Of a stretch of DNA of 64,000 nt, positions 52,531 to 61,258 are shown in pieces (positions within the stretch are counted from its first letter, which is position 1; each line of letters starts with the position of its first letter). The stretch comes from Palauibacter sp965207805. GTDB taxonomy: Bacteria > Gemmatimonadota > Gemmatimonadetes > Palauibacterales > Palauibacteraceae. The notes below the pieces were generated by a model that made no database searches, was not told the DNA's origin, and was given only the letters and a program-made list of their open reading frames with translations. The position numbers were made by a program, and so were the translations under genes. The stretch spans positions 2,542,001-2,606,000 of the forward strand of contig OZ242312.1 of assembly GCA_965207805.1 (NCBI GenBank), given 5' to 3'.

Positions 52531-52731
52531 TGCCCTATACCGGGGATCATCACGACTCGCGGCTCGAAACTGTCCTCTCCACCGCGCCGCGAAGGAAGGA
52601 TCCTCGTCCTGAATCATCTCCTTCAGCGACGCCTCGACGAGCGATGAAAGGGAGACACCCCGACCGCGCGCGTATCGCTTGGCAGCTCGTGCCACGTCGG
52701 AGTCCACCGTGACCGTGAGCCTGATCTTCAT
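52210..52731 (-). CDS. RHH antitoxin frame running into the M14 leader
   Basis: A frame starting with KIRLTVTVDSDVARAAKRYAR (DUF6364-like ribbon-helix-helix) preceded by a strong GGAGGTGAGG. It has no stop after the antitoxin domain (about 70 residues) and continues in frame through the lipoprotein leader of the M14 peptidase to 52210. It may be an antitoxin whose end was lost by deletion and which now reads into the peptidase gene. No PIN toxin follows. Confidence 0.6.
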   Translation of the reverse strand: MKIRLTVTVDSDVARAAKRYARGRGVSLSSLVEASLKEMIQDEDPSFAARWRGQFRAASRDDPRYRAVARKYLLLAWVAVAGAVSACGGPAPAGEAFLTRAERTAYRETSSYAEVVDFLERAAASDASVHYTTYGYTTGASHGRGGRRRRPESGGRQGFGQDGRLPAGQHPRR

Positions 52732-52901
52732 TCCTCACCTCCGGAGGCATGTATACGTGCCGTTGATAACTAGACGTATATCCGAGGATGGACGAAAGGA
52801 GCCGGCCTCCATCGGAGTGGCCGAAGGCAGGATGCAGTCTTCGAGGCCGGCGCCGATAGACGACTCGATTGCTTGCTATGCGGCATTGCCGCACATTGCC
52901 G

Positions 52902-53010
52902 ATGCGAATCCATACCACGCGAACCTACGAACGCGCCGTGCGAAAGCTCGGACAGGAAGGTGCTGACGCGGATCGTTGCCGCGATCAAGGAAGAGGAACG
53001 AAACCGATGA
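52902..53010 (+). pseudogene. Remnant of a RelE/HigB-like toxin
   Basis: ATG 52902 opens MRIHTTRTYERAVRKLG, which looks like the start of a RelE-type toxin. In the next frame DRKVLTRIVAAIKEEERNR ends with TGA overlapping the ATG of the following antitoxin as ATGA. The two pieces read as a toxin start and end with the middle lost, so the gene is likely dead. This is a pattern-based guess. Confidence 0.4.
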
Positions 53011-53312
53011 CGAACCGGCGAACCGATTTGGGACGCGACGTGGAGGCGGCGCTTGAAGAAGTGCTCGCCCATGTGCGCGGCCGAACGCAGCTTCCCTGCC
53101 GCATCGTCGACGACCCCGCCGCCGAGCACATCGTGACGCTACGTAAGCGCATGAAGTTGAGCCGCAAGAAGTTTGCGGACAGCTTCGGGTTGGATGCTCG
53201 CGCGGTGCAGGAGTGGGAGCAGGGCCGACGGGTTCCGGACCGCGCGGCTCGTGTCCTGCTTACCGTTATCGACCGCGATCCCGAGGCGGTCATACGCGCT
53301 CTCGGCAAGTAG
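53007..53312 (+). CDS. HigA-like XRE-family antitoxin
   Basis: 101 residues, starting at 53007 after AGAGGA. The C-terminal part (TLRKRMKLSRKKFADSFGLD, AVQEWEQGRRVPD) is a Cro/CI helix-turn-helix seen in HigA and MqsA-type antitoxins. It follows the broken toxin with a 4-bp overlap. Confidence 0.82.
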   Translation: MTNRRTDLGRDVEAALEEVLAHVRGRTQLPCRIVDDPAAEHIVTLRKRMKLSRKKFADSFGLDARAVQEWEQGRRVPDRAARVLLTVIDRDPEAVIRALGK

Positions 53313-53326
53313 GGCGCAACCTCCTG

Positions 53327-54076
53327 CTATTCCCCTCGATCCGGCCGGTCGGCCCAGGCGGCCACATTGGCGGCCACCTCTTCAGCCACATCCTCGTTCG
53401 TGCGGGCGCTGCGCTTGAGGACGCGGAAGGAGTGGTCCGCGCCCTCCAGCCGCTGGAGCGTGGCGAGCGGGCCGAGCGAGGCGCACGTCTCTTCGATCAG
53501 GTCCCAGCGGGCGAGGGTGTCCCGCGTCCCCTGCAGGAAGAGCATGGGCACCGTCACGCCGCCCAGGTGGGCCGCCCGCTCCGCCGCGCGCTCCGGGCGG
53601 CCGGGCGCGTGGAGCGGGAAGCCGAAGAAGACGAGACCGCACACGCCCGGCAGCGGCGCCTCAGAGGCCGCGGTCGAGGTCATGCGGCCGCCCATCGACT
53701 TGCCGCCCGCCAGCAGCGGAAGCCCGTCCGCCAGGGCGGCGGCCTTCGCGACGGCGGCCCGCACGGTTTCCACGAGGACCGGCGGCCGGTCGGGAGGCCG
53801 GCGGCGGCCGGAGAGCACCCGCGCCTCCATGTAGGGGAAGTGGTAGCGAAACGACGCGATCCCCTGCCCGGCCAGCCGCTGTGCCATGTCCGACATGAAC
53901 GGATGCTCGATCCCCGCGCCGGCCCCGTGCGCGAAGGCGAGCATGGCGCGCGGCTCCGGCGGGCGGACGAGCAGCGCCGACACTTCACTCACGCGGAGGG
54001 AAACGAACTGAGCCTGCTCGGGAAAGCGATGCGTCTCGCCGACATCGCCGGCCGCGCGCGGAGGCAGCGGATTCAC
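53327..54076 (-). CDS. KANL3/Tex30-type alpha/beta hydrolase
   Basis: 249 residues: LAFAHGAGAGIEHPFM (oxyanion region), GGKSMGGRM (nucleophile Ser in GxSxGG), and LFLQGTRDTLAR, EGADHSF near the end (Asp and His). Such proteins are dienelactone-hydrolase-like esterases of unknown substrate. The GTG start at 54076 lies 14 bp after the MFS stop, so they may share a transcript. Confidence 0.83.
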   Translation of the reverse strand: MNPLPPRAAGDVGETHRFPEQAQFVSLRVSEVSALLVRPPEPRAMLAFAHGAGAGIEHPFMSDMAQRLAGQGIASFRYHFPYMEARVLSGRRRPPDRPPVLVETVRAAVAKAAALADGLPLLAGGKSMGGRMTSTAASEAPLPGVCGLVFFGFPLHAPGRPERAAERAAHLGGVTVPMLFLQGTRDTLARWDLIEETCASLGPLATLQRLEGADHSFRVLKRSARTNEDVAEEVAANVAAWADRPDRGE

Positions 54077-54089
54077 GACGCCCGCACGA

Positions 54090-55355
54090 TCACGGCGCGC
54101 GGGCGTCCGGCTGGTCGCGCGGTTCGTGCGCGGCAACCGGGCCCGTCCAGCGGTCCGTGGGATCGAGTGTTTCCTCCGCCTTGGGATCGCGCGGCGCCGG
54201 GATCCGGAGCGCCAGCCACAGGGCGATGGCCGACGCCGCGGCCCCGACGAGGAACGGGCTCTCGATCGAGTACAGTTCGAACAGGTGGCCCGCCGCCAGC
54301 GGCGCCAGGACACGGCCCAGGCCGCCGGCCACCTGGCTTCCGCCGAGCACGGACCCCTGTGAATGCTCATCCGTGTTCCGCGAGATCAGGGCGTGGAGCG
54401 ACGGGAAGATGAGTCCCGTCGCCGCCGCCCAACTCGGCACGAGGAACCAGAGTTGCCAGCGGTCGGCCAGGAACGGGATGGCGCCCACGCCCAGGGCGAG
54501 CAGCGCGCACCCCGCGCGCACCGTGTTCGGTTCGCCGAACCGCTTCACGATCCGCCCGACGAGCCCGCCGCGCACGATCACGGTGACGCCTCCCGCGAGC
54601 GTGAACACGAGACCCATGTCCGCAGCCGTCATCGCGAACACGCGCTCGGTGTAGAGGGCGAGCACCGACGTCATCGAAGTGAAGCAGGCGAGCGTCAGAA
54701 AATACACGACGAGGAGCAGCCACAGCGGAAACCGCGTCAGAGAACCCAGCCACATGCCGAGGGTCGCGGCTTCCCCCTTCGATGCGTCGGCCCGGCCGGA
54801 GCGGAAGTGCCGCGACTCCGGCAGAAGAACCATCGCCGCCATCAGGTTCAGCAGGCACAACCCTCCGGCGACGTAGCCGGGCGCCCCGAGTCCGAAGCGG
54901 CTGAAGAACCCGCCGATCGCCGGTCCGAGCATGATCCCGAGGCCGGACGCGGCCCCGATGAAGCCGAGCCCCCGGGCCCGTTCCTCGCCCTCCGTGGAGT
55001 CCGCGACGTACGCCTGCGCGATCCCGAGCGTCCCGCCGGCGGCGCCCGCCGTCGCGCGCGAGATGAGGAGGAGCCACAGGTTGTCCGCGAGCGCGAACAG
55101 GAGGTACGAGAGCGCCGACGCCAGCAGCCCGATGAGGAGGAGGCGGCGGCGTCCCACACGGTCGGAGAACCGTCCCCAGATCGGCGCCGACACGAGTTGC
55201 GTGATGGAGAACGAGGCGATGATGAGGGTGACCCAGCGCGGCGAGGCGCCCAGTTCCTCGGCGTAGAACGGGAGCAGCGGGAGGACGATGCCGAAACCCA
55301 TCATGTCCACCATCACCGTCCCGAACAGGACGCCGAGTCCGGAGCGTCTCAGCAT
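54090..55355 (-). CDS. MFS transporter, TetA-like drug exporter
   Basis: 421 residues with twelve predicted helices. GRFSDRVGRRRLLL in the second loop is MFS motif A and GAAGGTLGIAQAYVAD belongs to helix 4/5 of the tetracycline-exporter subgroup. Probably exports a toxic compound with H+. It is divergent from the acyl-CoA degradation operon. Confidence 0.88.
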   Translation of the reverse strand: MLRRSGLGVLFGTVMVDMMGFGIVLPLLPFYAEELGASPRWVTLIIASFSITQLVSAPIWGRFSDRVGRRRLLLIGLLASALSYLLFALADNLWLLLISRATAGAAGGTLGIAQAYVADSTEGEERARGLGFIGAASGLGIMLGPAIGGFFSRFGLGAPGYVAGGLCLLNLMAAMVLLPESRHFRSGRADASKGEAATLGMWLGSLTRFPLWLLLVVYFLTLACFTSMTSVLALYTERVFAMTAADMGLVFTLAGGVTVIVRGGLVGRIVKRFGEPNTVRAGCALLALGVGAIPFLADRWQLWFLVPSWAAATGLIFPSLHALISRNTDEHSQGSVLGGSQVAGGLGRVLAPLAAGHLFELYSIESPFLVGAAASAIALWLALRIPAPRDPKAEETLDPTDRWTGPVAAHEPRDQPDARAP

Positions 55356-55570
55356 GCGAGCAAGGTCTTCACTCTGGTCACGACACCCCGGGCCGACTCC
55401 ACGTTGCGCTCCGAATCGCGTCCTCGTGACGGAGCGGAACTCGTGGAGAACTCACTGTCCGCCACGCGGGAGCCGGGATAGTTTGACCGTCCGCCGCAAG
55501 TCGGGGAAAGGCCCGGCGCGGCGGCCTCTCGCACCTCATCTTTCGAGTGGTTCTCAAGAGGAAGGAATCC

Positions 55571-56365
55571 ATGGCTGACACGCTGATTCGTTATGCTGCC
55601 GACGACGGCGTCGCGGTCTTCACGATCGACGACCCGCCCGCGAACACATACACGTACGAGATGATGCGCGACCTGGACGACGCGATCCTGCGCGCGCGCT
55701 TCGACGAAAACGTCCACGTCATCGTCATCCGGGGCGAGGGAGACAGGTTCTTCTCCGCCGGGGCGAACATCAAGATGCTCCAGACCTCGGACCCCTACTT
55801 CAAGTACTTCTTCTGCCTGCACGCGAACGAGACGCTGACCCGCCTCGAGCACACGCCGAAGCTCGTGATCGGCGCCCTGAACGGACACACGGTGGGGGGC
55901 GGACTCGAGATCGCGCTCGCCTGCGACATCCGGATCGCCCGCCGGGACGCGGGGAAGATCGGGCTGCCCGAGGTGAATCTCGGCGTTCTCCCGGGGACCG
56001 GCGGGACGCAGCGGCTCGGCCGGCTGCTCGGGAAGCCGAAGGCCATCGAGTTGATGGCCGAGGGCCGCACGTTCGGATTCGAGGAGGCGCTGGAGCTGGG
56101 GCTCGTGAACAAGGTGTTCGAGGGAGATGACGAGGAATTCCACGCGCAGGTGATGGAGTACGCGCGGCAGTTCACGCCGCCCCACAAAGCGTCGCGCGCT
56201 GTGGGCCGCATCAAGCGGTCGGTGTGCAGCGGGGTCGAGGTGCCCTTCTCCGAGGGCCTCGCGATCGAGCGCGAACTCCAGCAGCTGCTCTTCCAGGGTG
56301 ACGATGCGCGCGAGGGCCTCGCGGCCTACGTCGAGCGGCGGGCGCCCGAGTTCGCGGGCCGCTAG
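55571..56365 (+). CDS. Enoyl-CoA hydratase
   Basis: 264 residues of the crotonase family. Both catalytic Glu are present, in GGGLEIALACD and LPEVNLGVLPGTGGTQRL, and the oxyanion NGHTVGGG. RBS AGGAAGGA precedes ATG 55571 by 7 bases. It adds water to a trans-enoyl-CoA. First gene of the acyl-CoA degradation operon. Confidence 0.92.
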   Translation: MADTLIRYAADDGVAVFTIDDPPANTYTYEMMRDLDDAILRARFDENVHVIVIRGEGDRFFSAGANIKMLQTSDPYFKYFFCLHANETLTRLEHTPKLVIGALNGHTVGGGLEIALACDIRIARRDAGKIGLPEVNLGVLPGTGGTQRLGRLLGKPKAIELMAEGRTFGFEEALELGLVNKVFEGDDEEFHAQVMEYARQFTPPHKASRAVGRIKRSVCSGVEVPFSEGLAIERELQQLLFQGDDAREGLAAYVERRAPEFAGR

Positions 56366-56410
56366 GGCGCGGCGGATCGGGCGGAGACGGCAGGAGCAGG
56401 GAGTAGAGCG

Positions 56411-57631
56411 ATGAGCGGCGCCGACCGCACGCCGGTCATCATCGACGCTGTCCGCACGCCGGTGGGACGCGCGGGCGGCGCGCTCTCGTCGATTCGGGCC
56501 GACGACCTCCTGGCGCAGGCGATCCGCGCCCTTGTCGAGCGGACCGGCGTCCCGGCCGGCCGCGTCGAGGACGTGATCGCCGGGTGTACGAACCAGGCCG
56601 GCGAGGACAACCGCAACGTGGCCCGCATGGCCGGCCTCCTCGCCGGACTCCCCGTCGAGGTCGCGGGCCAGACCGTGAACCGGCTCTGCGGGTCCGGGCT
56701 GCAGGCGGTCGTCGCCGCGGCGCATGCGATCCGGGCCGGCGAGGGCGATGTGTTCATCGCGGGCGGGGTCGAGAGCATGTCCCGCGCACCGTGGGTCATG
56801 CTGAAGACGGACCGGGCTTTCTCGCGCGTGCCGCCGAAGCTCGCGGACACCACCGTCGGCTGGCGCTTCGCGAACCCCGCCATGCCGGAGCCGTGGACGA
56901 TCCCGCTCGCCGAGACCGCTGAGGTCGTGGCGGAGGACCACGGCGTCGGACGCGGGGAGCAGGACGCCTTCGCGGTGGAGAGCCAGCGCCGCGCCGCCGC
57001 CGCGATCGAGGCGGGCCGGTTCGCGGACGAAATCGTCCCGATCGAGGTCCCGCAGCGGAAGGGCGACCCCCTGCGGGTGGGGGGCGACGAGCACCCCCGC
57101 CCCGGCACGACCCCTGAACAGCTCGCCCGCCTGCGCGCCGCCTTCCGGGCCGATGGCACGGTGACGGCGGGCAACGCCTCCGGCATCAACGACGGGGCGG
57201 CCGCCGTCCTCATCGCGAGCCGGGCCGCCGCGGGCGAACTCGGCCTTCGGCCGATGGCGCGCGTGGGCGCCTCGGCCGTCGCCGGCGTGGAGCCGCACCG
57301 GATGGGTATCGGACCTGTGCCCGCCACCCTCAAAGCGCTTCAACGCGGGGGACTTACGGTCGATGATCTCGACTTGATTGAACTCAACGAGGCGTTCGCC
57401 GCACAGGCCCTGCCCTGCATCGCCGAACTCGGCCTCGATCCGGACCGCGTGAACGTGAACGGAGGCGCGATCGCGCTCGGCCATCCGCTTGGCTGTACCG
57501 GCGCCAAGATCCTCACGACGCTCGTGCACGAGATGGGGCGGCGGGACGCATCCCACGGGCTCGTCACCATGTGCATCGGGGTCGGTCAGGGGATCGCGCT
57601 CCTCGTGCACCGCGATGCGGACACGGCATGA
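56411..57631 (+). CDS. Acetyl-CoA acyltransferase (thiolase)
   Basis: 406 residues. The thiolase nucleophile is Cys in VNRLCGSGLQ, the catalytic His in GGAIALGHPLGCTGA and the second Cys in MCIGVGQGIALL. It cleaves 3-oxoacyl-CoA to acetyl-CoA, or condenses acetyl-CoA. The motif FAAQALPC fits the FadA/PaaJ group. It lies 45 bp after the hydratase. Confidence 0.93.
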   Translation: MSGADRTPVIIDAVRTPVGRAGGALSSIRADDLLAQAIRALVERTGVPAGRVEDVIAGCTNQAGEDNRNVARMAGLLAGLPVEVAGQTVNRLCGSGLQAVVAAAHAIRAGEGDVFIAGGVESMSRAPWVMLKTDRAFSRVPPKLADTTVGWRFANPAMPEPWTIPLAETAEVVAEDHGVGRGEQDAFAVESQRRAAAAIEAGRFADEIVPIEVPQRKGDPLRVGGDEHPRPGTTPEQLARLRAAFRADGTVTAGNASGINDGAAAVLIASRAAAGELGLRPMARVGASAVAGVEPHRMGIGPVPATLKALQRGGLTVDDLDLIELNEAFAAQALPCIAELGLDPDRVNVNGGAIALGHPLGCTGAKILTTLVHEMGRRDASHGLVTMCIGVGQGIALLVHRDADTA

Positions 57632-57647
57632 CGCGGGCGGGTGCGGC

Positions 57648-58484
57648 ATGAGCGAGGCACACGTCCTGATCGAGATCGAGGACGGCGTGGGGACGCTCAC
57701 GCTGAACCGGCCGGACAAGCTCAACGCGTTCATCGGGGAGATGCGGAGCGAGATCGCGGGCGGGATCGAGGCGCTCGGTGCGGATGACGGGGTGCGCGCG
57801 GTCATCATCACCGGAACCGGGCGGGCGTTCTGCGCCGGCGCCGACGTCAAGTACCTCACCCGTCTCATCGAAACGCAGGCCATCGACGAGGCCGTCGCCC
57901 TCGTCGATGCGGGGCGCCGGGTCGCGGGGGCCATCCGGGCGATGCCCAAGCCCGTGATCGCCGCGGTGAACGGGCCCGCAGCGGGCGGTGGCGCGAACCT
58001 CGCCCTCGCCTGCGACCTGCGACTCGCCTCCGAGACGGCGTCGATCGGGCAGACCTTCAACCGCATCGGCCTCCACCCGGACTGGGGCGGGACCTTCGCC
58101 GTGCCCCGCCTCGTAGGTCCGGCGCGCGCGGCGGAACTCTTCTTCTTCGCGGAGATGGTGCCGGCCGCCGAGTGCGAACGGATGGGGCTCGTGAACCGCG
58201 TGGTCCCCGCGGACGAACTCATGCCGCTGGCCCGCGAGTGGGCGCGCACGCTGGCGCGGAAACCGGCGCTGCCCCTCCGGCTCGCGAAGGAGGCGGTACG
58301 GCGCTCCCTGTCCTCCAGCTTCGAGGAGATGCTCGACTACGAGACGGCGGCGCAGAAGGCCTGCTTCGAGTCGGCGGACGCGCTTGAGGGTGTCCGGGCG
58401 TTCGTGGAGAAGCGCCCGCCCCGGTTCGGGGGCGGCGGCGAGGTCGAACCCCCGACCGCCACGGAGGCGGACAAGCGTGTCTGA
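57648..58484 (+). CDS. PaaG/enoyl-CoA isomerase-like crotonase
   Basis: 278 residues. The oxyanion loop GRAFCAGADVKYL is intact, but the first hydratase Glu position reads GGGANLALACD, and HPDWGGT replaces the second Glu by Asp, as in PaaG-type isomerases and Delta3-Delta2 enoyl-CoA isomerases. Likely isomerises an enoyl-CoA or epoxide-CoA, which suggests aromatic (phenylacetate-like) or unsaturated fatty acyl-CoA degradation. It overlaps the GNAT gene by 8 bp. Confidence 0.87.
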   Translation: MSEAHVLIEIEDGVGTLTLNRPDKLNAFIGEMRSEIAGGIEALGADDGVRAVIITGTGRAFCAGADVKYLTRLIETQAIDEAVALVDAGRRVAGAIRAMPKPVIAAVNGPAAGGGANLALACDLRLASETASIGQTFNRIGLHPDWGGTFAVPRLVGPARAAELFFFAEMVPAAECERMGLVNRVVPADELMPLAREWARTLARKPALPLRLAKEAVRRSLSSSFEEMLDYETAAQKACFESADALEGVRAFVEKRPPRFGGGGEVEPPTATEADKRV

Positions 58485-58995
58485 GACCGTCACCGTTCGA
58501 CCGGCCCACGTCGGCGACATCGATGAACTCGTCGCGATGTGGACCCGATACATGCGGATTCACGCCCTCAATCCCGCCTACCGGCGGCTCCGGACGGACG
58601 CGATCGAGACGCGCGCGGGCATGTTCCGCCGTCACATCGAAGAGGCCACGAGCGTCGTCTTCGTGCTGGAGGCGGAAGACGGCGGCCTCGACGGCATGCT
58701 CGTCTGTTTCGTGGAGGAGAACGAGCCCCTGTTCGACCCGCCGCGCTACGTGCGCATCCAGACCCCGTTCGTGAGGCGGGAGGAGCGGCGCAAGGGGAAC
58801 CTGCGGCGCCTGCTGCGGGCCGCCTTCGAGTGGGCGACGGACTGGGACATCCACGAGGTGCGCCTCTTTACCGGAGCCGACAACCTGATCGCGAACGCGC
58901 TCGCCGATGACCTCGGCTTCGAGGCCATCGAGGTCGTGCGCCGGTACTCGCTCCGCTCCGAACCGGAAATGAACCCGGAGGACTGGATCGAATGA
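58477..58995 (+). CDS. GNAT family N-acetyltransferase
   Basis: 172 residues: VRPAHVGDIDELVAMW at the N-terminus and RREERRKGNLRRLLRAAFEWA, the acetyl-CoA-binding R-x-x-G/N-x-G/L stretch, then LFTGADNLIANALADDLGF. It may acetylate a protein Lys or small amine. GTG start at 58477 overlaps the crotonase end by 8 bp; the stop overlaps the next gene by 4 bp. Its place inside a beta-oxidation operon is unusual; it may regulate the enzymes by acylation. Confidence 0.85.
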   Translation: MSETVTVRPAHVGDIDELVAMWTRYMRIHALNPAYRRLRTDAIETRAGMFRRHIEEATSVVFVLEAEDGGLDGMLVCFVEENEPLFDPPRYVRIQTPFVRREERRKGNLRRLLRAAFEWATDWDIHEVRLFTGADNLIANALADDLGFEAIEVVRRYSLRSEPEMNPEDWIE

Positions 58996-59849
58996 CGGCT
59001 CGTCCGGCGCTGGCCGTGCTCGGGGCCGGCACGATGGGACACGGGATCGCCCAAGTCGCGGCGATGGCCGGCTACGACACCCGGCTGTTCGACGTCATGC
59101 CCGACGTGCTGGAGACGGCGCGCGAGCGCATCGAGGCCAACCTCCGCAAGGGGATCCAGCGCGGAAAGGTTACGCCCGAAGAGCGCGACCGTACGCTCGA
59201 CGGATTGTCGTACAGCCGGTACCTGAGCGAAGCCGCCGCCGGTGTCGGGATCGCAATCGAAGCCGTTCCGGAGAAGCTCGATCTCAAGCAAAAGGTTCTC
59301 GCGCGGTGCGCGGAGGCGGCCGCCGACGGCGCGATGCTCGCCACGAACACCTCTTCCCTTTCCATCACCGCGATCGCGGAGGGGCTCCCGTCGCCCGACC
59401 GCGTGATCGGGATGCACTTCTTCAACCCCGTCCACATCATGGCGCTCGTCGAGATCGTGCGCGGGGCGGAGACGTCCGACGACACCGTGGCGAGGGCGCG
59501 GGAGGTCGCCGAGCGTCTGGGGAAGACGCCGATCGTCATCGCCGACTCGCCCGGGTTCGCCTCCTCGCGACTCGGGCTTGCGCTCGGGCTGGAGGCGATC
59601 CGCATGGTGGAGGAGGGCGTGGCGAGCGCGGAGGACATCGACACCGCGATGATGCTCGGCTACCGGCACCCCATGGGACCGCTGAAACTCGGAGATCTCG
59701 TCGGACTCGACGTTCGGCGCGACATCGCCCGCTACCTGCACGAGGCGCTGGGATCGCCGGTCTTCGAGCCCCCGGCTCTGCTCGAGCGAATGGTGGCGGC
59801 GGGCCGCCTCGGCCGGAAGAGCGGACGCGGCTTCTACCGCTGGGACTGA
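58992..59849 (+). CDS. 3-hydroxyacyl-CoA dehydrogenase
   Basis: 285 residues. The NAD motif GAGTMGHGIAQ, the SLSIT site (NTSSLSITAIA) and the catalytic His in GMHFFNPVHIM are in the order of 3-hydroxybutyryl-CoA/3-hydroxyacyl-CoA dehydrogenase. It oxidises the product of enoyl-CoA hydratase. Confidence 0.92.
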   Translation: MTARPALAVLGAGTMGHGIAQVAAMAGYDTRLFDVMPDVLETARERIEANLRKGIQRGKVTPEERDRTLDGLSYSRYLSEAAAGVGIAIEAVPEKLDLKQKVLARCAEAAADGAMLATNTSSLSITAIAEGLPSPDRVIGMHFFNPVHIMALVEIVRGAETSDDTVARAREVAERLGKTPIVIADSPGFASSRLGLALGLEAIRMVEEGVASAEDIDTAMMLGYRHPMGPLKLGDLVGLDVRRDIARYLHEALGSPVFEPPALLERMVAAGRLGRKSGRGFYRWD

Positions 59850-59871
59850 CGCCTGGAACCAGGAGACACTC

Positions 59872-61227
59872 GTGAGCAACGTACAGACCGCCCCGCAGAC
59901 ATCCTCGACCCACTCCGCCGGCGCCGCACCGGACACGGAGTCCCGGACGCGGACGCTGACCGCGGCTCAGAGCGACTACCTCTATCCCTGGGTCCGTCCC
60001 TACTACGGCGAGCCGCTCGCGCTCTCCCGGGGCGAGGGCGTCTGGCTCACCGACGTGGACGGCGACGAGTACCTGGACCTTTTCGCGGGCATTCTCACGA
60101 CATCGGTCGGCCACTGTAACCCGGCGGTCGTGGAGGCGGCGCGCGCACAGATGGAGCGGCTCGGGCACACCTCGGCCCTCTACGTGACGGAAGGCCAGAT
60201 CGAAGCCGCGCGCTCGCTGGCGGAGATCACGCCGGGCGCCCTCCGGACGACCTGTTTCACGAACAGCGGCACGGAGGCGGTGGAATCCGCGGTGGCGACG
60301 GCGCGGTTGTACACGGGCCGGCACGAGATCGTCGCGCTGCGGCTCTCCTACTCAGGCAGGAGCACGCTCACGAGCCACATGACGGCGCAGGGCGCCTGGC
60401 GTCTCCCCGGCGGGGGCGTCGACGGGGTCGTGCACGCCCGGTCGCCGTACCTCTACCGATCTCCGGTCGGGGCCGGCCCCGAAGCGACGGACTTCTTCAT
60501 CGACGACCTCGTGGAAGTCATCGAGACGACGACGGGCGGGAAGCCGGCCGCCTTCTTCGCCGAGACGATCCAGGGCGTGGCCGGCGTCATCGTGCCGCCC
60601 GCGGACTATTTCCGGAGGGCGGCGGAGGTGATCCGGAGCTACGGCGGCCTCTTCATCATCGACGAGGTGCAGGCCGGGTTCGGCCGGACCGGGGACCGCT
60701 GGTTCGGGATCGAACACTGGGGCGTTGAACCGGACATCATGGTGATGGCAAAGGGGATCGCGAACGGATTCCCCGTGGGGGCGACCGTCACGCGGCCGGA
60801 GATCGCCGAGGCCTGGCAGGGGCCGTCGATCTCGACGTACGGGGGCAACTCGATCTCCATGGCCGCGATGAGCGCCACGCTGGGCGTGATGAAGAGCCAG
60901 AACGTCCGGGCCCGCGCTGCCGAGCGCGGCGCGCAGCTTCGCGCCGGACTCGAGGCGCTGAAGGGCACCCACGACTGGATCGGCGAGGTGCGCGGCATGG
61001 GGCTGATGCAGGGCATCGAGATGGTCGAGGACCGCGCGGGGAGAGCGCCGGACGGCGGGCGGGCCGGGGCGCTGCTCGAGGCGGCCCGCGAGGAGCGCCT
61101 GCTCATCGGGCGGGGCGGCCTGAACGGGCACGTGATCCGGATCGGACCGTCGCTCCTCATCACGGAAGACGAGATGGCGGAGGGCATCCGCCGCCTCGGG
61201 GCCGCCTGCCGGCGGATCGACGGCTGA
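59872..61227 (+). CDS. Class III aminotransferase
   Basis: 451 residues of the aspartate aminotransferase family. IDEVQAGFGRTGD binds PLP phosphate/ring and Lys in MAKGIANGFP forms the Schiff base. It starts with GTG after AGGAGAC. Likely transaminates an omega-amino acid or the like, providing an acid that is fed into this operon (for example 4-aminobutyrate or beta-alanine). Exact substrate unknown. Confidence 0.88.
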   Translation: MSNVQTAPQTSSTHSAGAAPDTESRTRTLTAAQSDYLYPWVRPYYGEPLALSRGEGVWLTDVDGDEYLDLFAGILTTSVGHCNPAVVEAARAQMERLGHTSALYVTEGQIEAARSLAEITPGALRTTCFTNSGTEAVESAVATARLYTGRHEIVALRLSYSGRSTLTSHMTAQGAWRLPGGGVDGVVHARSPYLYRSPVGAGPEATDFFIDDLVEVIETTTGGKPAAFFAETIQGVAGVIVPPADYFRRAAEVIRSYGGLFIIDEVQAGFGRTGDRWFGIEHWGVEPDIMVMAKGIANGFPVGATVTRPEIAEAWQGPSISTYGGNSISMAAMSATLGVMKSQNVRARAAERGAQLRAGLEALKGTHDWIGEVRGMGLMQGIEMVEDRAGRAPDGGRAGALLEAAREERLLIGRGGLNGHVIRIGPSLLITEDEMAEGIRRLGAACRRIDG

Positions 61228-61258
61228 CGCGGCGGGCCGCGCGCGAGGGCGTCCGGAC

